Shown here one piece after another: positions 21,268-32,565 of a stretch of 64,000 nucleotides of DNA. Origin of the DNA: Buddleja alternifolia (taxonomy: Eukaryota; Streptophyta; Magnoliopsida; Lamiales; Scrophulariaceae); contig CM033403.1 of NCBI GenBank assembly GCA_019426215.1, positions 34,606,754 to 34,670,753 of the forward strand. The letters run 5' to 3'. Both the position numbers and the translations under genes were made by a program. Below the pieces are notes generated by a model. The model had not been told where the DNA came from, made no database searches, and saw only the letters and a program-made list of their open reading frames with translations. Positions within the stretch are counted from its first letter, which is position 1, and the number at the start of each line of letters is the position of its first letter.

Positions 21268-22233
21268 AGTATATACCAAAATAGCTTGATTGGTCAAAGG
21301 TAACTTTAATAAATCCAGTATTTTATAATGGCCATAGATGTTGACATATATATCTATATTTCTAAAAGAAAATACCGGTTGATAGAGTAAGAATAAAATC
21401 ATTTATTTCAAACTAATTTTTGAACAAAAACCTAGCATCATTACCATTTGACATTATTAGATTGAAAGTATTATTATTTTGCATGAAATACTATAGTTGA
21501 ATACTTTTGTATTAGATTTTTTGGTATTTCCAAATATATTACATGGATATAGAAATTTTTTAATATATAAATATATGCTATACATGCAACGCACGTACAA
21601 TGTACTAGTATTACTAAAAGATGCTTGTTATTGAAGCCACCTTCTATATATAGAGTATATTTAATTTGTGAATTACACTTGGAACCAAATCAGATGTCAA
21701 AAAATTTGAACTCTGGCCCGGTTTCATCGAATCTAAGTAAGTATAGTTACACTTGAATTCAGTCAAATCATGTCTCGATAACGAAAAACCCCATAGCTTC
21801 ATCCTCTGTTCGAGCTACTATGGGATGGGGAAAAATATCATCTTTTTATGTCTAGCTGATTGGTTATGGACAGATTTAAGGGAGCAGTTCCAGGTTTTGT
21901 AGTATCTTGTTTGTTTACAACTGTCTCATGTTTGTGTAGCATTTTAAGTTGTTTGTGTTTTCTGAGAAAAAGTACTCAACGTGCTAATTTTTGTATCATT
22001 ACTGTACCTTAGTTGCAACCCCCCAACATTAAAGTACCAAAAATCACGAACACGCTAAGTAAAAGTATGAAAAAGTAATTTTGCCTTCAATTTTAATCCT
22101 AAATACATTTCAATAGTGAGGATACAATTTCATTTCGAGTGTTTTGAAATGTTTCGAAATTGATTGTTTTGTTTATCATTTGGTGACTTACATTGATCTT
22201 ATTGATTGTATTAACATTAAATATTAAAACAAA

Positions 22234-22484
22234 GGGATAATTACACAAACTCTCCCTCACTTTTAAACTAATTACCAGAAAACCCGTAACTCTTGGTAAA
22301 ATTATCATAACTCCCTATGTCAGTAAAAGAAAAAGACAATTGTCACCCCTCGTTAGATTACAATTTTATCTCATCGGTATAAATATATTACAATTTCACC
22401 CCTAAAAGACGTGTTGGTAATTTTCAAAACCCTATGGGGCTTTGGTAATTACACAATAAGTGAGAAGTGTGAGTGTAATAATCT
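22234..22484. repeat. Miniature inverted-repeat element, family M, unit 2
   Basis: Same ends (GGGATAATTACAC and an inverted counterpart) and same position relative to exon 3 as in units 1 and 3 and in DIOX-2 intron 2. Confidence 0.7.
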
Positions 22485-22728
22485 TAAGGCCAAATTTAGA
22501 CACAATTATTTTCAAACCAAGCCTGAACATTGAACAAATGAACACAAACAAATTCAAATATTAAGAACAAAAGATGGTTTAATATCAAACTGTCGTGAGC
22601 CTAATCAAGCTCGCTCTCATTCGAGCTATTGACAGTCCTAGTTATACTCAATCTTGTTTTATTTTTTTATTTTATTTTATTTTTGGAACTGATAAGCTTG
22701 TATTAAAATTCAAAATCGACTTTACAAA

Positions 22729-23370
22729 CTACCTAGGCATGCCTAAGGGACTATCACCTCTCAAATTTACATTGCAAACTAAGCCAAATCTTTTCCAAAA
22801 TACTATTACCATTGCCACTGTCAGCTTGAAATATTCTTCTATTCTGCTCCAGCCATAATGATAAATGATTGCTGCGAACATAGCCCTCCTTTTGCTGCTG
22901 GTAACCGTCTTTCCTTTACATATTTGCAGCTCCCATTTGAGCACTTGTCCCCAATTGGTTTGTCTACAACCAATTTTCAACTTCTGCCAACTCTTTCTCA
23001 ACACCTCCTGTGTCAAATAGCAATTAAAGAATAAATGGTCTCTGTTTTCTTCCTTCTTTTTACACAGCACACATGTAGTGTCTCGTATCTCCTTCCATTT
23101 GCCAATTTTCTCTCTCGTTTTCAATTTCTCCAAGACAGCCAACCACAATATGAATCTATGCCTTACTATAGGGCTCTTTCCCCACTCTAACTTACTCCAT
23201 TGTACTTCATCAGTATGTTCAATCGCATGCTCATAAACACTGTGTATTGAAAGTTTCCCATACTTCCACTTATTAGGTACTACATCTACTGCATCCAACA
23301 ACTTGTCTCGGATATTTAACATGCCTTTCCAAAACCAAGAGTCCAATTTCCTTGCCTCTACCTCCGACAC
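22729..23370 (-). pseudogene. LINE C-terminal zf-RVT region (open 213-aa frame)
   Basis: An open frame on the minus strand carries a C-x2-C...H-x3-4-C arrangement (CVLCKKKEENRDHLFFNC). This is the zinc-binding domain found at the C-terminus of plant LINE ORF2 (zf-RVT). It is the best-preserved part of the element. Confidence 0.8.
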
Positions 23371-23670
23371 ATTACTAGTTTTTATATAATAGACATGAAC
23401 TCATTTAATCCACATTGTGTCACATTTAGCAGCTAAATTCTAAATATTCTTAAAGATAGCAGCCATATTCTAGTGCACTAGAGAGATTATTCCTAATCCC
23501 CCTTCCTTTTTTGGCATACATAGGTCTAACCATTTGTCTGCCGCCTGATATCTGTCCCTTGCCTTTCCACTCCATAGGAAAGTTCTGCACATTTTTTCTA
23601 TTTCCTCTATCACTGTAATTGGCATAGGAAAAATCAAACCCCAATACATTTGCACACCAAAGAGCACAGA

Positions 23671-24840
23671 TTAGATAACTAATGTTCTTCCTGCAACAGT
23701 TAAAAATTTTGCAGTCCAGGATGTGATTTTGGCCATAATTTTATCAATTAATCCTTGACAATTCTTTATAGTCAACTTGGAGGAAATCAGAGGCACTCCT
23801 AAGTATCTCATTGGCATTTCTCCTTCAAAAATACCTGTGATTTGCAATAGATGTTGTTTTTCCTCTTCGCCAACCCCCTTCACCCCCTCTCCCCCCACAA
23901 ATAAGTTGACTTTTATCCAAATTTGCACTTAATCCTGACACCTTAGAAAATTGTCAAAAGTGTCCTTAATGTGACAAAATGACTGCCTATCCCCTTTGCA
24001 AAATATCATCATATCATCTGCAAAGCACAAGTTTATCAAGCCCACTTTCCTGCATTTGGGATGGTACTTAAATGTGTGTTCTTGGCACAATTCTTTAAAG
24101 CTTCTTGTAAGATAGTCCATCACCAAAACAAAAAGATATGGGGACATGGGATCCCCCTGTCTAAGCCCCCTCCGTCCCTGGAAAAATCCAAAAACTGAGC
24201 CCTGAATCATGATAGAGAACTTCACGGTAGAGACACACTGCATTATAAACTCAATGAGCTCCAGTGGAAATCCATAAGCTTTGAGGATATTCTCTAAAGA
24301 CTCCCACCCCACTGTATCGTATGCTTTTCTTATGTCAATTGTCATCACTGCTCTTGGGCTTATACCCTTCCTTTTATACTCTCTGACCAACTCATGTCAT
24401 AAAATAACGTTTTCCACAATTGTTCTCCCTTTAACAAAAGCATCATGTGCTTTATTTATCAACTTAGGCAGTACCACCTTTATTCTATTTCATAATAGCT
24501 TTGCTATTATCTTGTACAAAACTGTACAGCAAGCTATTGGTCGAAAGTCACTTACTTGACTAGGAGCTGAGCATTTGGGGATAAGATGTAAGAGGGTGTG
24601 ATTTATTTCTTTGAGTAGTTTTCTCTTAGCAAACCAGTCCATTATTGTACTTGTAACCTCTCCTCCAATAAGGTGCTATGTCCTTCTGAAAAAGCAAGAG
24701 TTGTATCCATCGGGACCTGGGCTTTTGTCTTTTGGGATAGAGAAGACTACCTCCTTAACTTCCTCCACAGTGACTAGTCTTATTAAATCGATCCTGTCCT
24801 CATCTATTAGAATATAACCCTGTTTGATAATGGAGTTTTA
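23671..24840 (-). pseudogene. LINE reverse transcriptase segment (broken)
   Basis: This part of the LINE carries the catalytic core. It has a DIRKAYD motif with the first aspartate and the FADD box with the catalytic pair. Frame interruptions occur around 23929 and beyond 24390. It resembles plant L1 reverse transcriptases that carry F instead of Y in the FADD box. Confidence 0.85.
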
Positions 24841-27553
24841 TATTTCTACTGTTGCTGGACTGGGGGCTCCTATTAATCCTTGGTAAAATTGTAATATTAC
24901 ATCTTTAATCTCCATATGATCTGTAACCAATGTTCCCTGATTGGTTTCGAGGCTCTTGATTTGCTGTTGTGCTTTCTTTTCTTTCAATCTAGCAAAATAG
25001 TATTTACTACATTCATCACCTTGTTGATAAAACTCAACTTTCGCTCTTTGCTTTAGAAACTCACTCTCCATTTTTAGAAGCTTTCGCAGCTCTACATACA
25101 ACTCCCTTTCCTGCTTTATTATTTTTTTTCTTCAAAAGGTGCTTTTGTCAATCATGTTCTTACTGTTTGGAGTGTTTCTCTTATCTCCTGCACTCTTTCT
25201 GTAATTTTAATATATGACCCCCTGTGCATTAGTTTTAACTTTCCCTTTAATGCTTTACACTTTTGAGTTATTTGATACATCTTACACCCCTTAACCTCAT
25301 TCCTCTATTCAATTTTCACCATTTCTAGGAATCCAGGATGATGAGTCCAGCTATTCAAAAATCTGAAAGTGCAGTGTCCCAACTTATCATCCTTGACACT
25401 CTGAATCATTGGACAGTGATCTGATATCTCACTGTCCAGGAAACAAACTGCCCCTCCTTCAATTGTCATAAACCAATCCCCATTTGTGATTACCCTATCA
25501 AGTTTACAATATGTCCTAGTGCTCGTATCTTGGTGGTTACTCCAAGTAAAAAAACTTATCTGTGTATGGTATGTCAGTTATCCCCAAATCATCAACACAC
25601 TGTACCATATCAACATTGTCTCCTGCCAATTGTCCATCATGCAACATCTTCTCATTTTGATAGATCACTACATTCCAGTCACCAATGAGTATCTAGGGTT
25701 CTGTAATATGCAGATGCCTCAACTCATTCCACAAAAGTTCTCTGCCCTTCTCATTATTGAATCTGTAAACAGCTGTTAAGACAAAAGATTTTGTTTGTAT
25801 TTCCATTCTACAAGTAATATATTGTGCTGTTACTTGTAGAATGGACCCCCTTGTTGTGGCATCTTTCCAGATAAGCCAAATTCGACCATTTAAAGTTGCC
25901 CCATAATTATTTATAACACTCCATTCACTACCAAACTCTTCCTAACCTTCTGAAATTTTGTTGGTTTGACTCTAGTTTCAACTAATACCATAACATCCAA
26001 TTTATTATCTCCTATCAATCTCCTCACAGCTAACTGTTTGTCAGTTGTGTTGAGACCCCTTATATTCCATGTAGCTATATGCATGGATCAGGGGGCTCAG
26101 ATGTTTCAACCATTCCACTTTCCACACTGAGACCTACCTGACTTTGGACTTGAAACAAGTTGGTGAGAGAATTTTGTACCTCTATGTTGGTATTTGGTCC
26201 AGTCCAACTATAGCCCTTTTTTTGTTTTGAATTTCGTACCTCTTGCCACCCCTGCACTTATGTTTTCCCTTTAATACATGGCTGAGCTGGTGCTGGAGTA
26301 TAGCTAGTACTAGCTCCCCCTCTATTCACCTCTTCCTGGTTTTTTTCCATCTCTGTGATAGGAGTTGTATTTTTATCACTATGCTTAGTCCCGTGGTTTT
26401 GCCCATTCTCCTGTACAGGTTTTTTTGCTTGCCATTAATGTAGGCTTCTTACAGCTCCCTTCTGTGTGCCCCCCACATGTTACATCTCTTACAGTGTAAT
26501 GGAATCCACTCATATTTGATCGCTTGCTTGATCACTTTGCCTGGCCCCTCACTTTTAATCTTCACTTTGTTTGGTAATTCCTTTCCCACTTCCACTTTTA
26601 CTAGCAATCTTGCATATTCCAATTTTAATATTTTTGTTGTCATCTCGTCTGTGTACAGAGGGTCTCCAATTTTGCTTGCAATTTTGCATAAACTCTTTTC
26701 TCCCCACATCTCCAATGGAAGACCAGGTAGTTGGACCCAGACTGGTCCAATTGGAAGGTGTGCAAGTTCTTTCTCTATATCTTCTCCTTGCTTCCATTAG
26801 CGTAATATAAGAGGTTTGGAATAAAAGAATTGATTACCTCTAGCTGTGGCTACCTCCATATCATTCTGTATTTCAAACCTCAACACAAAGTATCATTTCT
26901 TGTGTTTCACTACACACGGCATCTCTATTCCCTTCCACCATATCTTAAGGAAATTCACCATGACCGAAAGAGGGAGATTCTGCCCAATTATATAGGCCGA
27001 GAAGGAGAATTGCCAGTACTCTATCTCGGACTCTATATCTCTTGTTGTAAGTTGAATCTCCTCTTCATTAATTTCTACTTTCTATAGAGTGATTCCATTT
27101 GCACCTCACGGTTTCTGCAAATAAGTTACTCCATAGTTGCTCCTCCGTTCATCCTTCCTTCTATACTTCTGGCGTCAATATCGTCTGCACTTCCCCTGTT
27201 TCTTTACTCCCAGTCAACTCCTATAGGTTGTGCAATGCTGAAATCCTATTTTCCAATTCTGGGGTTTCCTCCTCCATCCCCCCTATTTCAATTTCTTGAG
27301 TTCCTTCAGCTTCAGACAGTGGTGTTGCCCATCGTGATGGGTTTTGATGCTCTAATTGTTGTGGTTGATTGCTGTTATGCTTGCTTAGATTCGTCGAACT
27401 CGGTGAAACCAGAAGTATCTTCGGTCCTTTTCTTCTCGCCATGAGCTGAGGTTTATGGTGCACGTTAGACTACTAACGTGCGCCTAGAGCAAATTTCTAT
27501 TTATTTCATTTTTCTATTTAGTAAGAAAAAGAAAGGAATGAAACTTGGAGTAC

Positions 27554-27720
27554 TTTGTGTCTAATAGGAAATTCAAAAGCATAGAGCGATAGCCAGCCTT
27601 ATTGGGCGAAGAATTTTTACGGCGTACTTATTCTCAGGACCTGTGAATGGAGTTAAGATTTGTGGCCTCATTGAAGAGCTAATAACAGAAGAAAATCAGA
27701 CTATTTACAGAGAGGTCATG
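27554..27720 (+). pseudogene. Orphan dioxygenase exon 3, unit 2 (truncated)
   Basis: The segment matches exon 3 but has lost 7 nt within a short tandem ATAGAGC repeat, which shifts the frame. Its 3' part is also gone: after CAGAGAGGT the sequence jumps to TCATGGATCC, which in other copies lies after the stop codon. The jump occurs at a short shared motif (AGGT(C/T)ATG), so it looks like a microhomology deletion. The acceptor AG is also missing. Confidence 0.85.
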
Positions 27721-27799
27721 GATCCATAAAGCTTTATTTATTTCTCGTACTAAAGTTATGAAGAATATAGAATATCCCGACAAACCTGGAGTATTAGTT

Positions 27800-28300
27800 A
27801 TTCTTTGAGGCCAAGTGATGCCAATACGATCATCATCAAGCTTGTTAATAATCTCAAGTCTTGGGAAGTGAAGGATCCCTAAATTATTCTTGGTGCCAAT
27901 TTTGGCCATCAAATCTGCAGTATTGTTTCCTTCGCGCCAGAGACGGAGCCAAAGGGGGCTGGGCACCCGCCCTCTTAAACTTTGAGAAAATTATTTTTTT
28001 CCTATAAACTTTTGAAATTTAAAATTTTGTCCCCCGGCCCAAAATCTAAAAATATCAAGTTTTGACTCTTTTCTTTTTGTATTTGCCCCCTGAACCCCAA
28101 ATACTGATTCCATTCCCGCTTCGCGCCATACATGTTCAATTGCAATCCGCCAAGAGAGAGCTAATTTGTGTTGAATGCGCTAGATGATCGTAAATTATTG
28201 ATAGGAGAGGGTCCCATCTTTAATGCTATTGAGCGCCTCTTAGCAATCAGTATCTACAACCACGTTGTTTAACTTGCGGTCCAAAGCAATCTCAACCCCT
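27800..28300 (-). pseudogene. RNase H-like (RVT_3) remnant, unit 2
   Basis: On the minus strand, ~28300-28121 encodes NNVVVDTDC-x-EALNSIKDGTL with a stop inside. After a miniature element, ~27939-27800 continues REGNNTADLMAKIGTKNNLG. The REGN-x2-AD pattern is characteristic of plant RVT_3 domains. It is not a functional gene. Confidence 0.65.
27940..28120. mobile_element. hAT-type miniature element, unit 2 (181 bp)
   Basis: Perfect 8-bp duplications TCGCGCCA flank it (27932-27939 and 28121-28128). The ends GAGACGGAG and CATTCCCGCT are imperfect inverted repeats, as in the common plant repeat beginning 'GACGGAGCC'. Confidence 0.75.
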
Positions 28301-29328
28301 CGTAGAATATATGGACAGGAGTATGAGCAAAAATATTTTATAACCGACTTTATTAAAAGAAGTACAAAATCAACAAATTAAAGAGGGCCATATTCGAACA
28401 TGTGATAAAAATATTATCAATAGAAAAGATATGAAGTGCGTGGGTTAAATTAAACCACAAAAGTAAGTCTACAGTTTGGACTTGGAATCTTGAACAGATA
28501 AGGGCAAGTTGTGTCTAATGCGCCATGTGAATCAAACGTGGTTTTTAATGGCAAATTAGATCTCGATAAGTTCTAAATCTACTTTGATTATTTGACTGAA
28601 TATAAGTATAATTCATGAACTAACTGATTAATCGATCATATTGATAAATATTATTTACTCTTGTAATTACACTTGAAATTGGCAAAGTCAGACCTCGATA
28701 ACGACAAATATTACTAAAAGTTGTTTGTTATTCAAGCCACCTTCTATATATAGAGTATATTTAATTTGTGAATTACACTTGGAACCAAATCAGATGCCAA
28801 AAAATTTGAACTCTGGCCCGGTTTCATCGAATCTAACTAAGTATAGCTACACTTAAATTTAGTCAAACCATGTCTCGATAACGACAAACCCAATAGCTTC
28901 ATCCTCTGTTCTGCTACTAGGGGAAGGGTAAAAATATCATCTTTTTATGTCTAGCTGGTTGGTTATGGACAGATTTAAGGGAGCAGTTCCAGGTTTTGTA
29001 GTATCTTGTTTGTTTACAACTGTCTCATGTTTGTGTAGCATTTTTTAGTTGTTTGTTTTTTCTGAGAAAAAGTACTAAATGTGTCAATTTTTGTATCATT
29101 ATTGTATCTAAGTTGCTACACCCAAACATTATAGTACCAAAAATGGCAAACACGCTAAGTATGAAAAAGTAATTTTGCTGTCAATTTTAATCCTAAATAC
29201 TTTTCAATAGTGAGGATAGAATTTCATTTCGAGTGTTTTGAAATGTTTCGAAATTGATTGTTTTGTTTTATCATTTGGTGACTTACATTGATCTTATTGA
29301 TTGTATTAACATTAAATACCAAAACAAA

Positions 29329-29579
29329 GGGATAATGACACAAATTCTCCCTCACTTTAAAACTAATTGCCAGAAAACCCGTAACTTTTGGTAAAATTAT
29401 CATAACTCCCTATGTCAGTAAAAAAAAGGACAATTGTCACCCCTCGTTAGATTACAATTTTATGTCATTGGTATAAATATATTACAATTTCACCCCTAAA
29501 AGGCATGTAGATAATTTTCAAAACCCTATGGAGCTTTGATAATTACACAATAAGTGAGGAGTGTGAGTGTAATAATCTT
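29329..29579. repeat. Miniature inverted-repeat element, family M, unit 3
   Basis: Same ends and same place before exon 3 as the copies at 17751, 22234 and 39338. Confidence 0.7.
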
Positions 29580-30012
29580 CAGGCCAAATTCAAACACAAT
29601 TATTTTCAAGCCAAGCCTGAACATTGAACAAATGAACACAAACAAATTCAAATATTAAGAACAAAAGATGGTTTAATATCAAACTGTCGTGAGCCTAATC
29701 AAGCTCGCTCTCATTGAGCGATTGACAGTCCTAGTTATACTCAATCTTGTTTTAAGTTACATTGATTTCTCTGTTAATTTATTTGGCGTACTTGGTGTCA
29801 AATGGGAAATTCAAAAGCATAGAGCATAGAGCGATAGCCAGCCTTATCGGGCTGAGAATTTTTGCGGCGTACTTCTTCTCAGGACCTGTGAATGGAGTTA
29901 AGATTTATGGCCTCATTGAAGAGCTGATATCAGAAGAAAATCCAGCTATTTACAGAGAGGTTATGCTAAGTGAATATGTAGTGAAGCTCCTCACTACAAC
30001 GTTAAACAATAT

Positions 30013-30722
30013 GGGATAAAAACATTAAAACCCCTGAACTTTGGCCGTTTTCACACTTTTTTTTCCACTTTATCTCCTAACCCTTGTAAAATTGACATTT
30101 TTTTATATTCCGGCGGATTTAAAGGGCAAATATGTCATTTTGTCTTAAAATTTTAATTAAATAATTTAATTTATGAAAATAATATAAATATATATATATA
30201 TATATATATTTTTGTAAAGAATTTCTTTTTTTTTTCTGCATATTTTTTATATATAAATATATACATATGTGTGTGTATATATGTGTGTGTGTGTGTTTCG
30301 CTGTGTGTGTGCGTGTGTGTGTTTCGCTGTGTGTGTGTGTGTGTGCGTGTGTGTGTGTTTCGGGGTGTGTGTGTATATATCCATGGAAGAAAATTAATGG
30401 AGGAAAAAAGTTAGGGTTAGAATTTGGGGAAGATGGAGATTGGAAAAAGCAAAAATGATGATTGGAAGAAGCAACATCAAGCTTGGAAAAAGCAAAATCA
30501 AGTTTGGAAGAAGCAAAAAATGGCAAAAGAGTAATTAATCAAAATTCACCATCTAAAATAACATATTTGCCCTTAATTCCACCGTAATATTCCACCGAAA
30601 TATGCCAAAATATAAAAAAATGCCAATTTTGCAAAGGTTAGGAGGTAAAGTGGAAAGAAAAAAAGTTCGTAAAAAAAAGTGTGAAAACGGTCAAAGTTCA
30701 GGGGGTTTAATGTTTTTATCCC
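30013..30722. mobile_element. Mutator-like miniature element (710 bp) inside exon 3
   Basis: The ends are long inverted repeats of about 50 bp (GGGATAAAAACATTAAA and its complement, through to the T-rich/A-rich boundary). The target AAACAAT is present at both sides (30004-30010, 30723-30729). The duplication may be 9-10 bp if one T was lost, which fits Mutator-like elements. The interior has a GT-rich microsatellite and no transposase. Confidence 0.82.
30262..30376. repeat. GT-rich microsatellite
   Basis: Interrupted GT runs with TTTCGCTGTG spacers lie in the interior of the Mutator-like element. The ORFs on both strands here are artefacts of this repeat. Confidence 0.9.
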
Positions 30723-30849
30723 AAACAATTATCGTGCTCTTGGTTATTACAAGGTCTGAAGGTCATGGATCGATAAAGCTTTATTTATTTCTCTACTAAA
30801 GTTATGAAGAATGTAGAATATCCTGACAAACCGGGAGTATTAATTATTC

Positions 30850-31242
30850 TTCGAGGCCAAGTGATGCCAATACGATCATCATCAAGCTTGTTAATAATCT
30901 CAAGTCTTGGGGAGTGAAGGATCCCTAAATTATTCTTGGTGCCAATGTTGGCCATCAAATCCGCAGTATTGTTTCCTTTGCACCAGAGACGGAGCCAAAG
31001 GGGGATGGGCAACCGCCCTCTTAAACTTTGAGAAAATTATTCTTTTTTCTATAAACTTTTGAAATTTAAAATTTTGTCTCCCGGCCCAAAATCTAAAATA
31101 TCAAGTTTTGACGTTTTCCTTTTTGTATTCGCCCCCCCCCCCCCCCAACTTCAAATTCTAATTCCGTCCCTATTTCGTCCCATACATGTTCAGTTGCAAT
31201 CCGCCGAAGGGAGAGCTAATTTGTGTCAAATGCGCGAGATGA
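30850..31242 (-). pseudogene. RNase H-like (RVT_3) remnant, unit 3
   Basis: The minus strand carries GNNTADLMANIGTKNNLG next to the same miniature element (30986-31174). The N-terminal block was separated by the hAT nest and continues at ~32566-32680. Confidence 0.6.
30986..31174. mobile_element. hAT-type miniature element, unit 3
   Basis: Equivalent of the elements at 18700 and 27940, starting GAGACGGAGCC. Its flanks (TTTGCACCA and TTTCGTCCCA) are diverged from the TCGCGCCA duplication. It includes a C homopolymer near 31131-31146. Confidence 0.65.
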
Positions 31243-31250
31243 TCGTAAAG

Positions 31251-32565
31251 CTATGATGTACCGATACTTCTAAAATTCACGAAATACAGTGTCGGATACT
31301 TGGGGGACACGGATACGCTTCGGACACGGCTTCGATACGTATCCAACACGCCACGTGCCGTGTCTGTCAATTATATTTAAAAAAAATAAAGGGATACGGT
31401 GTCGGACACGGCTACAGGCAGGTCCGACACGTTTAGGATACGGCGGGGTCATTTTTATTATTTTCAAAACATGGAGGGGCCTAAATTATAAATATGACTA
31501 ACTTACCTAATTAAAAGGGACAAGAGCAGTAGTACACAAGCAGAAAGGGAAGAAGGAGCAGCGCACAAGCAGACTAATTTATTCATCTTGCTTCTTCACA
31601 TTTTGGATCGATTTTTGCTCGATTACACCGATTTTTGTCTGCAAGTGCACCATATCAAGTAAATTTAATCATTTTAAGAGTTTAGTGTGAACATTTTGTG
31701 TGAAAGTCATAAAAATGCATTCTACTTCTAAGTGTTTGATAAAATGCCTAAAAAACATTTAGTAATTTTCTATTGCGTTTTTCTCCAAATAAATTGCTTG
31801 ATTGCTCTTGTGAGACTATTATTTAAATAAGAAAGTTGAAATTACATTTTGAGTTGAGTGGAAACCAATGTTTTGAAACCCGGACCGGACATTGAACCGG
31901 AAAAGTGATCGGGTCACGGGTCATTGGTTCAACCGTTGGGTCAACCGCTATCGAACCGGTAAGTATAATGTTTATGTATATATATTGAAAATAAATATAT
32001 ATATATATGCATATATTTAAAATAATATATATATGAAAAATGAAACTAATTTATATAAAGCTCAACCCTTCTCCTTCATTCAATTGCACAGCGCCGCCTC
32101 TCTTTCCTCATTTTAGTTTCTGCTCTTTTTCATCCTTTCTTATCTATTTTTCTTTTTCATCATTATTTTTATACTCATCTCTTTCACCATCTTCCAAGAT
32201 CCAACCCACACCTTCTAGAAACCAACTTGCACAAAAACTGAACTCAGAAACTATCTTTCGCCAACTCGTGAACGGGCCGCTCGGTTCGACGGTCCAACCG
32301 CAAAACAGGGCGGTTTTGAGTTCCCAACGGTTTTACAGAGTGACCGGACCGCTGTAGGCGCCGGTTGACGGTCCTTCCGGTCAGCCCGGCCGGTCCGGGC
32401 CGGGTTTTAAAACACTGGTGGAAACTTGCCTTTTGGTACATTATTAATGTTTAAATATTTATGTATACATAAATTTGATATATATTGTGTCCTCATATTC
32501 TCATATTCCTATTTCTGTATTCCTATATCCATATTCGTATCAGTATCTATATCCGTGCAATCTAG
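31251..32565. mobile_element. hAT-type element (1315 bp) containing another hAT element
   Basis: It begins CTATGATGTACC, ends GTGCAATCTAG (inverted), and has perfect 8-bp duplications TCGTAAAG (31243-31250, 32566-32573). Unit 1 shows the unoccupied site. It belongs to the same family as the elements at 36984 and 48802. No transposase was seen. Confidence 0.85.
31866..32417. mobile_element. Nested hAT-type miniature element (552 bp)
   Basis: The ends are CAATGTTTTGAAACCCGG and its near-perfect inverse (CCGGGTTTTAAAACACTG). An 8-bp duplication GTGGAAAC lies at 31858-31865 and 32418-32425. It sits inside the larger hAT element, so it is the younger of the two. Confidence 0.88.

Larger units (their letters stand above)
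19415..21608 (+). mobile_element. Non-autonomous Helitron (2194 bp)
   Basis: The element starts TC (TCTATATTTATA) and ends CTAG, with a small palindromic stretch (CGCACGTAC) just before the end. It sits exactly between A and T of an ACAAA|TATTACTAAAAG target, with no target duplication, as Helitrons do. Units 2 and 3 show the unoccupied site (28708/28709 and 33086/33087). No Rep/helicase is encoded, so it was mobilised in trans. The direction follows the CTAG end. Confidence 0.88.
17122..21783 (+). repeat. Chimeric tandem unit 1 (beta-COP 3' flank + DIOX exon 3), with Helitron
   Basis: The unit starts with sequence downstream of the beta-COP pseudogene (shared core TAGCTTCATCCTCTGTTC). It continues into dioxygenase intron-2 sequence, a miniature element (17751-17998) and exon 3 (18214-18462). 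An RNase H remnant and sequence resembling the DIOX-2 upstream region follow. Removing the 2.19-kb Helitron leaves about 2.47 kb, close to the other two units once their insertions are subtracted. Junctions are approximate. Confidence 0.8.
22656..27540 (-). mobile_element. L1-type LINE retrotransposon, degenerate, minus strand
   Basis: Reading the minus strand, the element starts near 27540 and ends in an A-rich tail (plus-strand T-rich run at 22656-22685). ORF1 starts around 27440 (MARRKGPK) and later has a zinc-knuckle-like C-x2-C-x4-H (CKRCNMWGAH, ~26460). ORF2 has an AP-endonuclease-like start (ATWNIRGLN, ~26070) and a GDWN motif. A reverse transcriptase follows (RQGDPMSPYLFVL and FADDMM, ~24150-24000), then a C-terminal zinc-binding domain (CVLCKK, ~23070). 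Many stops and frameshifts break both ORFs, so it is dead. It split tandem unit 2 between the intron-2-like part and exon 3. No clear target duplication is visible, so a deletion may have accompanied insertion or followed it. Confidence 0.88.
21784..28884 (+). repeat. Chimeric tandem unit 2, split by a LINE
   Basis: It repeats the unit-1 layout: beta-COP 3' flank at 21784-21990, intron-2-derived sequence and miniature element to ~22655, a LINE (22656-~27540), a damaged exon 3 (27554-27720), the RNase H remnant, then DIOX-upstream-like sequence to 28884. Subtracting the LINE leaves about 2.2 kb. Confidence 0.78.
29792..30759 (+). pseudogene. Orphan dioxygenase exon 3, unit 3, interrupted by a transposon
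   Basis: Exon-3 sequence runs from 29792 to about 30010 and resumes at 30723-30759, ending at the same TGA as the other copies. A 710-bp element sits in between. As in unit 1, the acceptor reads GTAC instead of GTAG. The 2OG-binding motif is R-I-F instead of R-I-S. Confidence 0.85.

Noticed and set aside
30119..30526. Minus-strand ORF with long His/Thr-rich run
   Set aside because: It is the translation of the GT microsatellite inside a Mutator-like miniature.
32040..32357. 105-aa ORF, serine and phenylalanine rich
   Set aside because: It lies entirely in a nested hAT miniature and runs across its inverted repeat.
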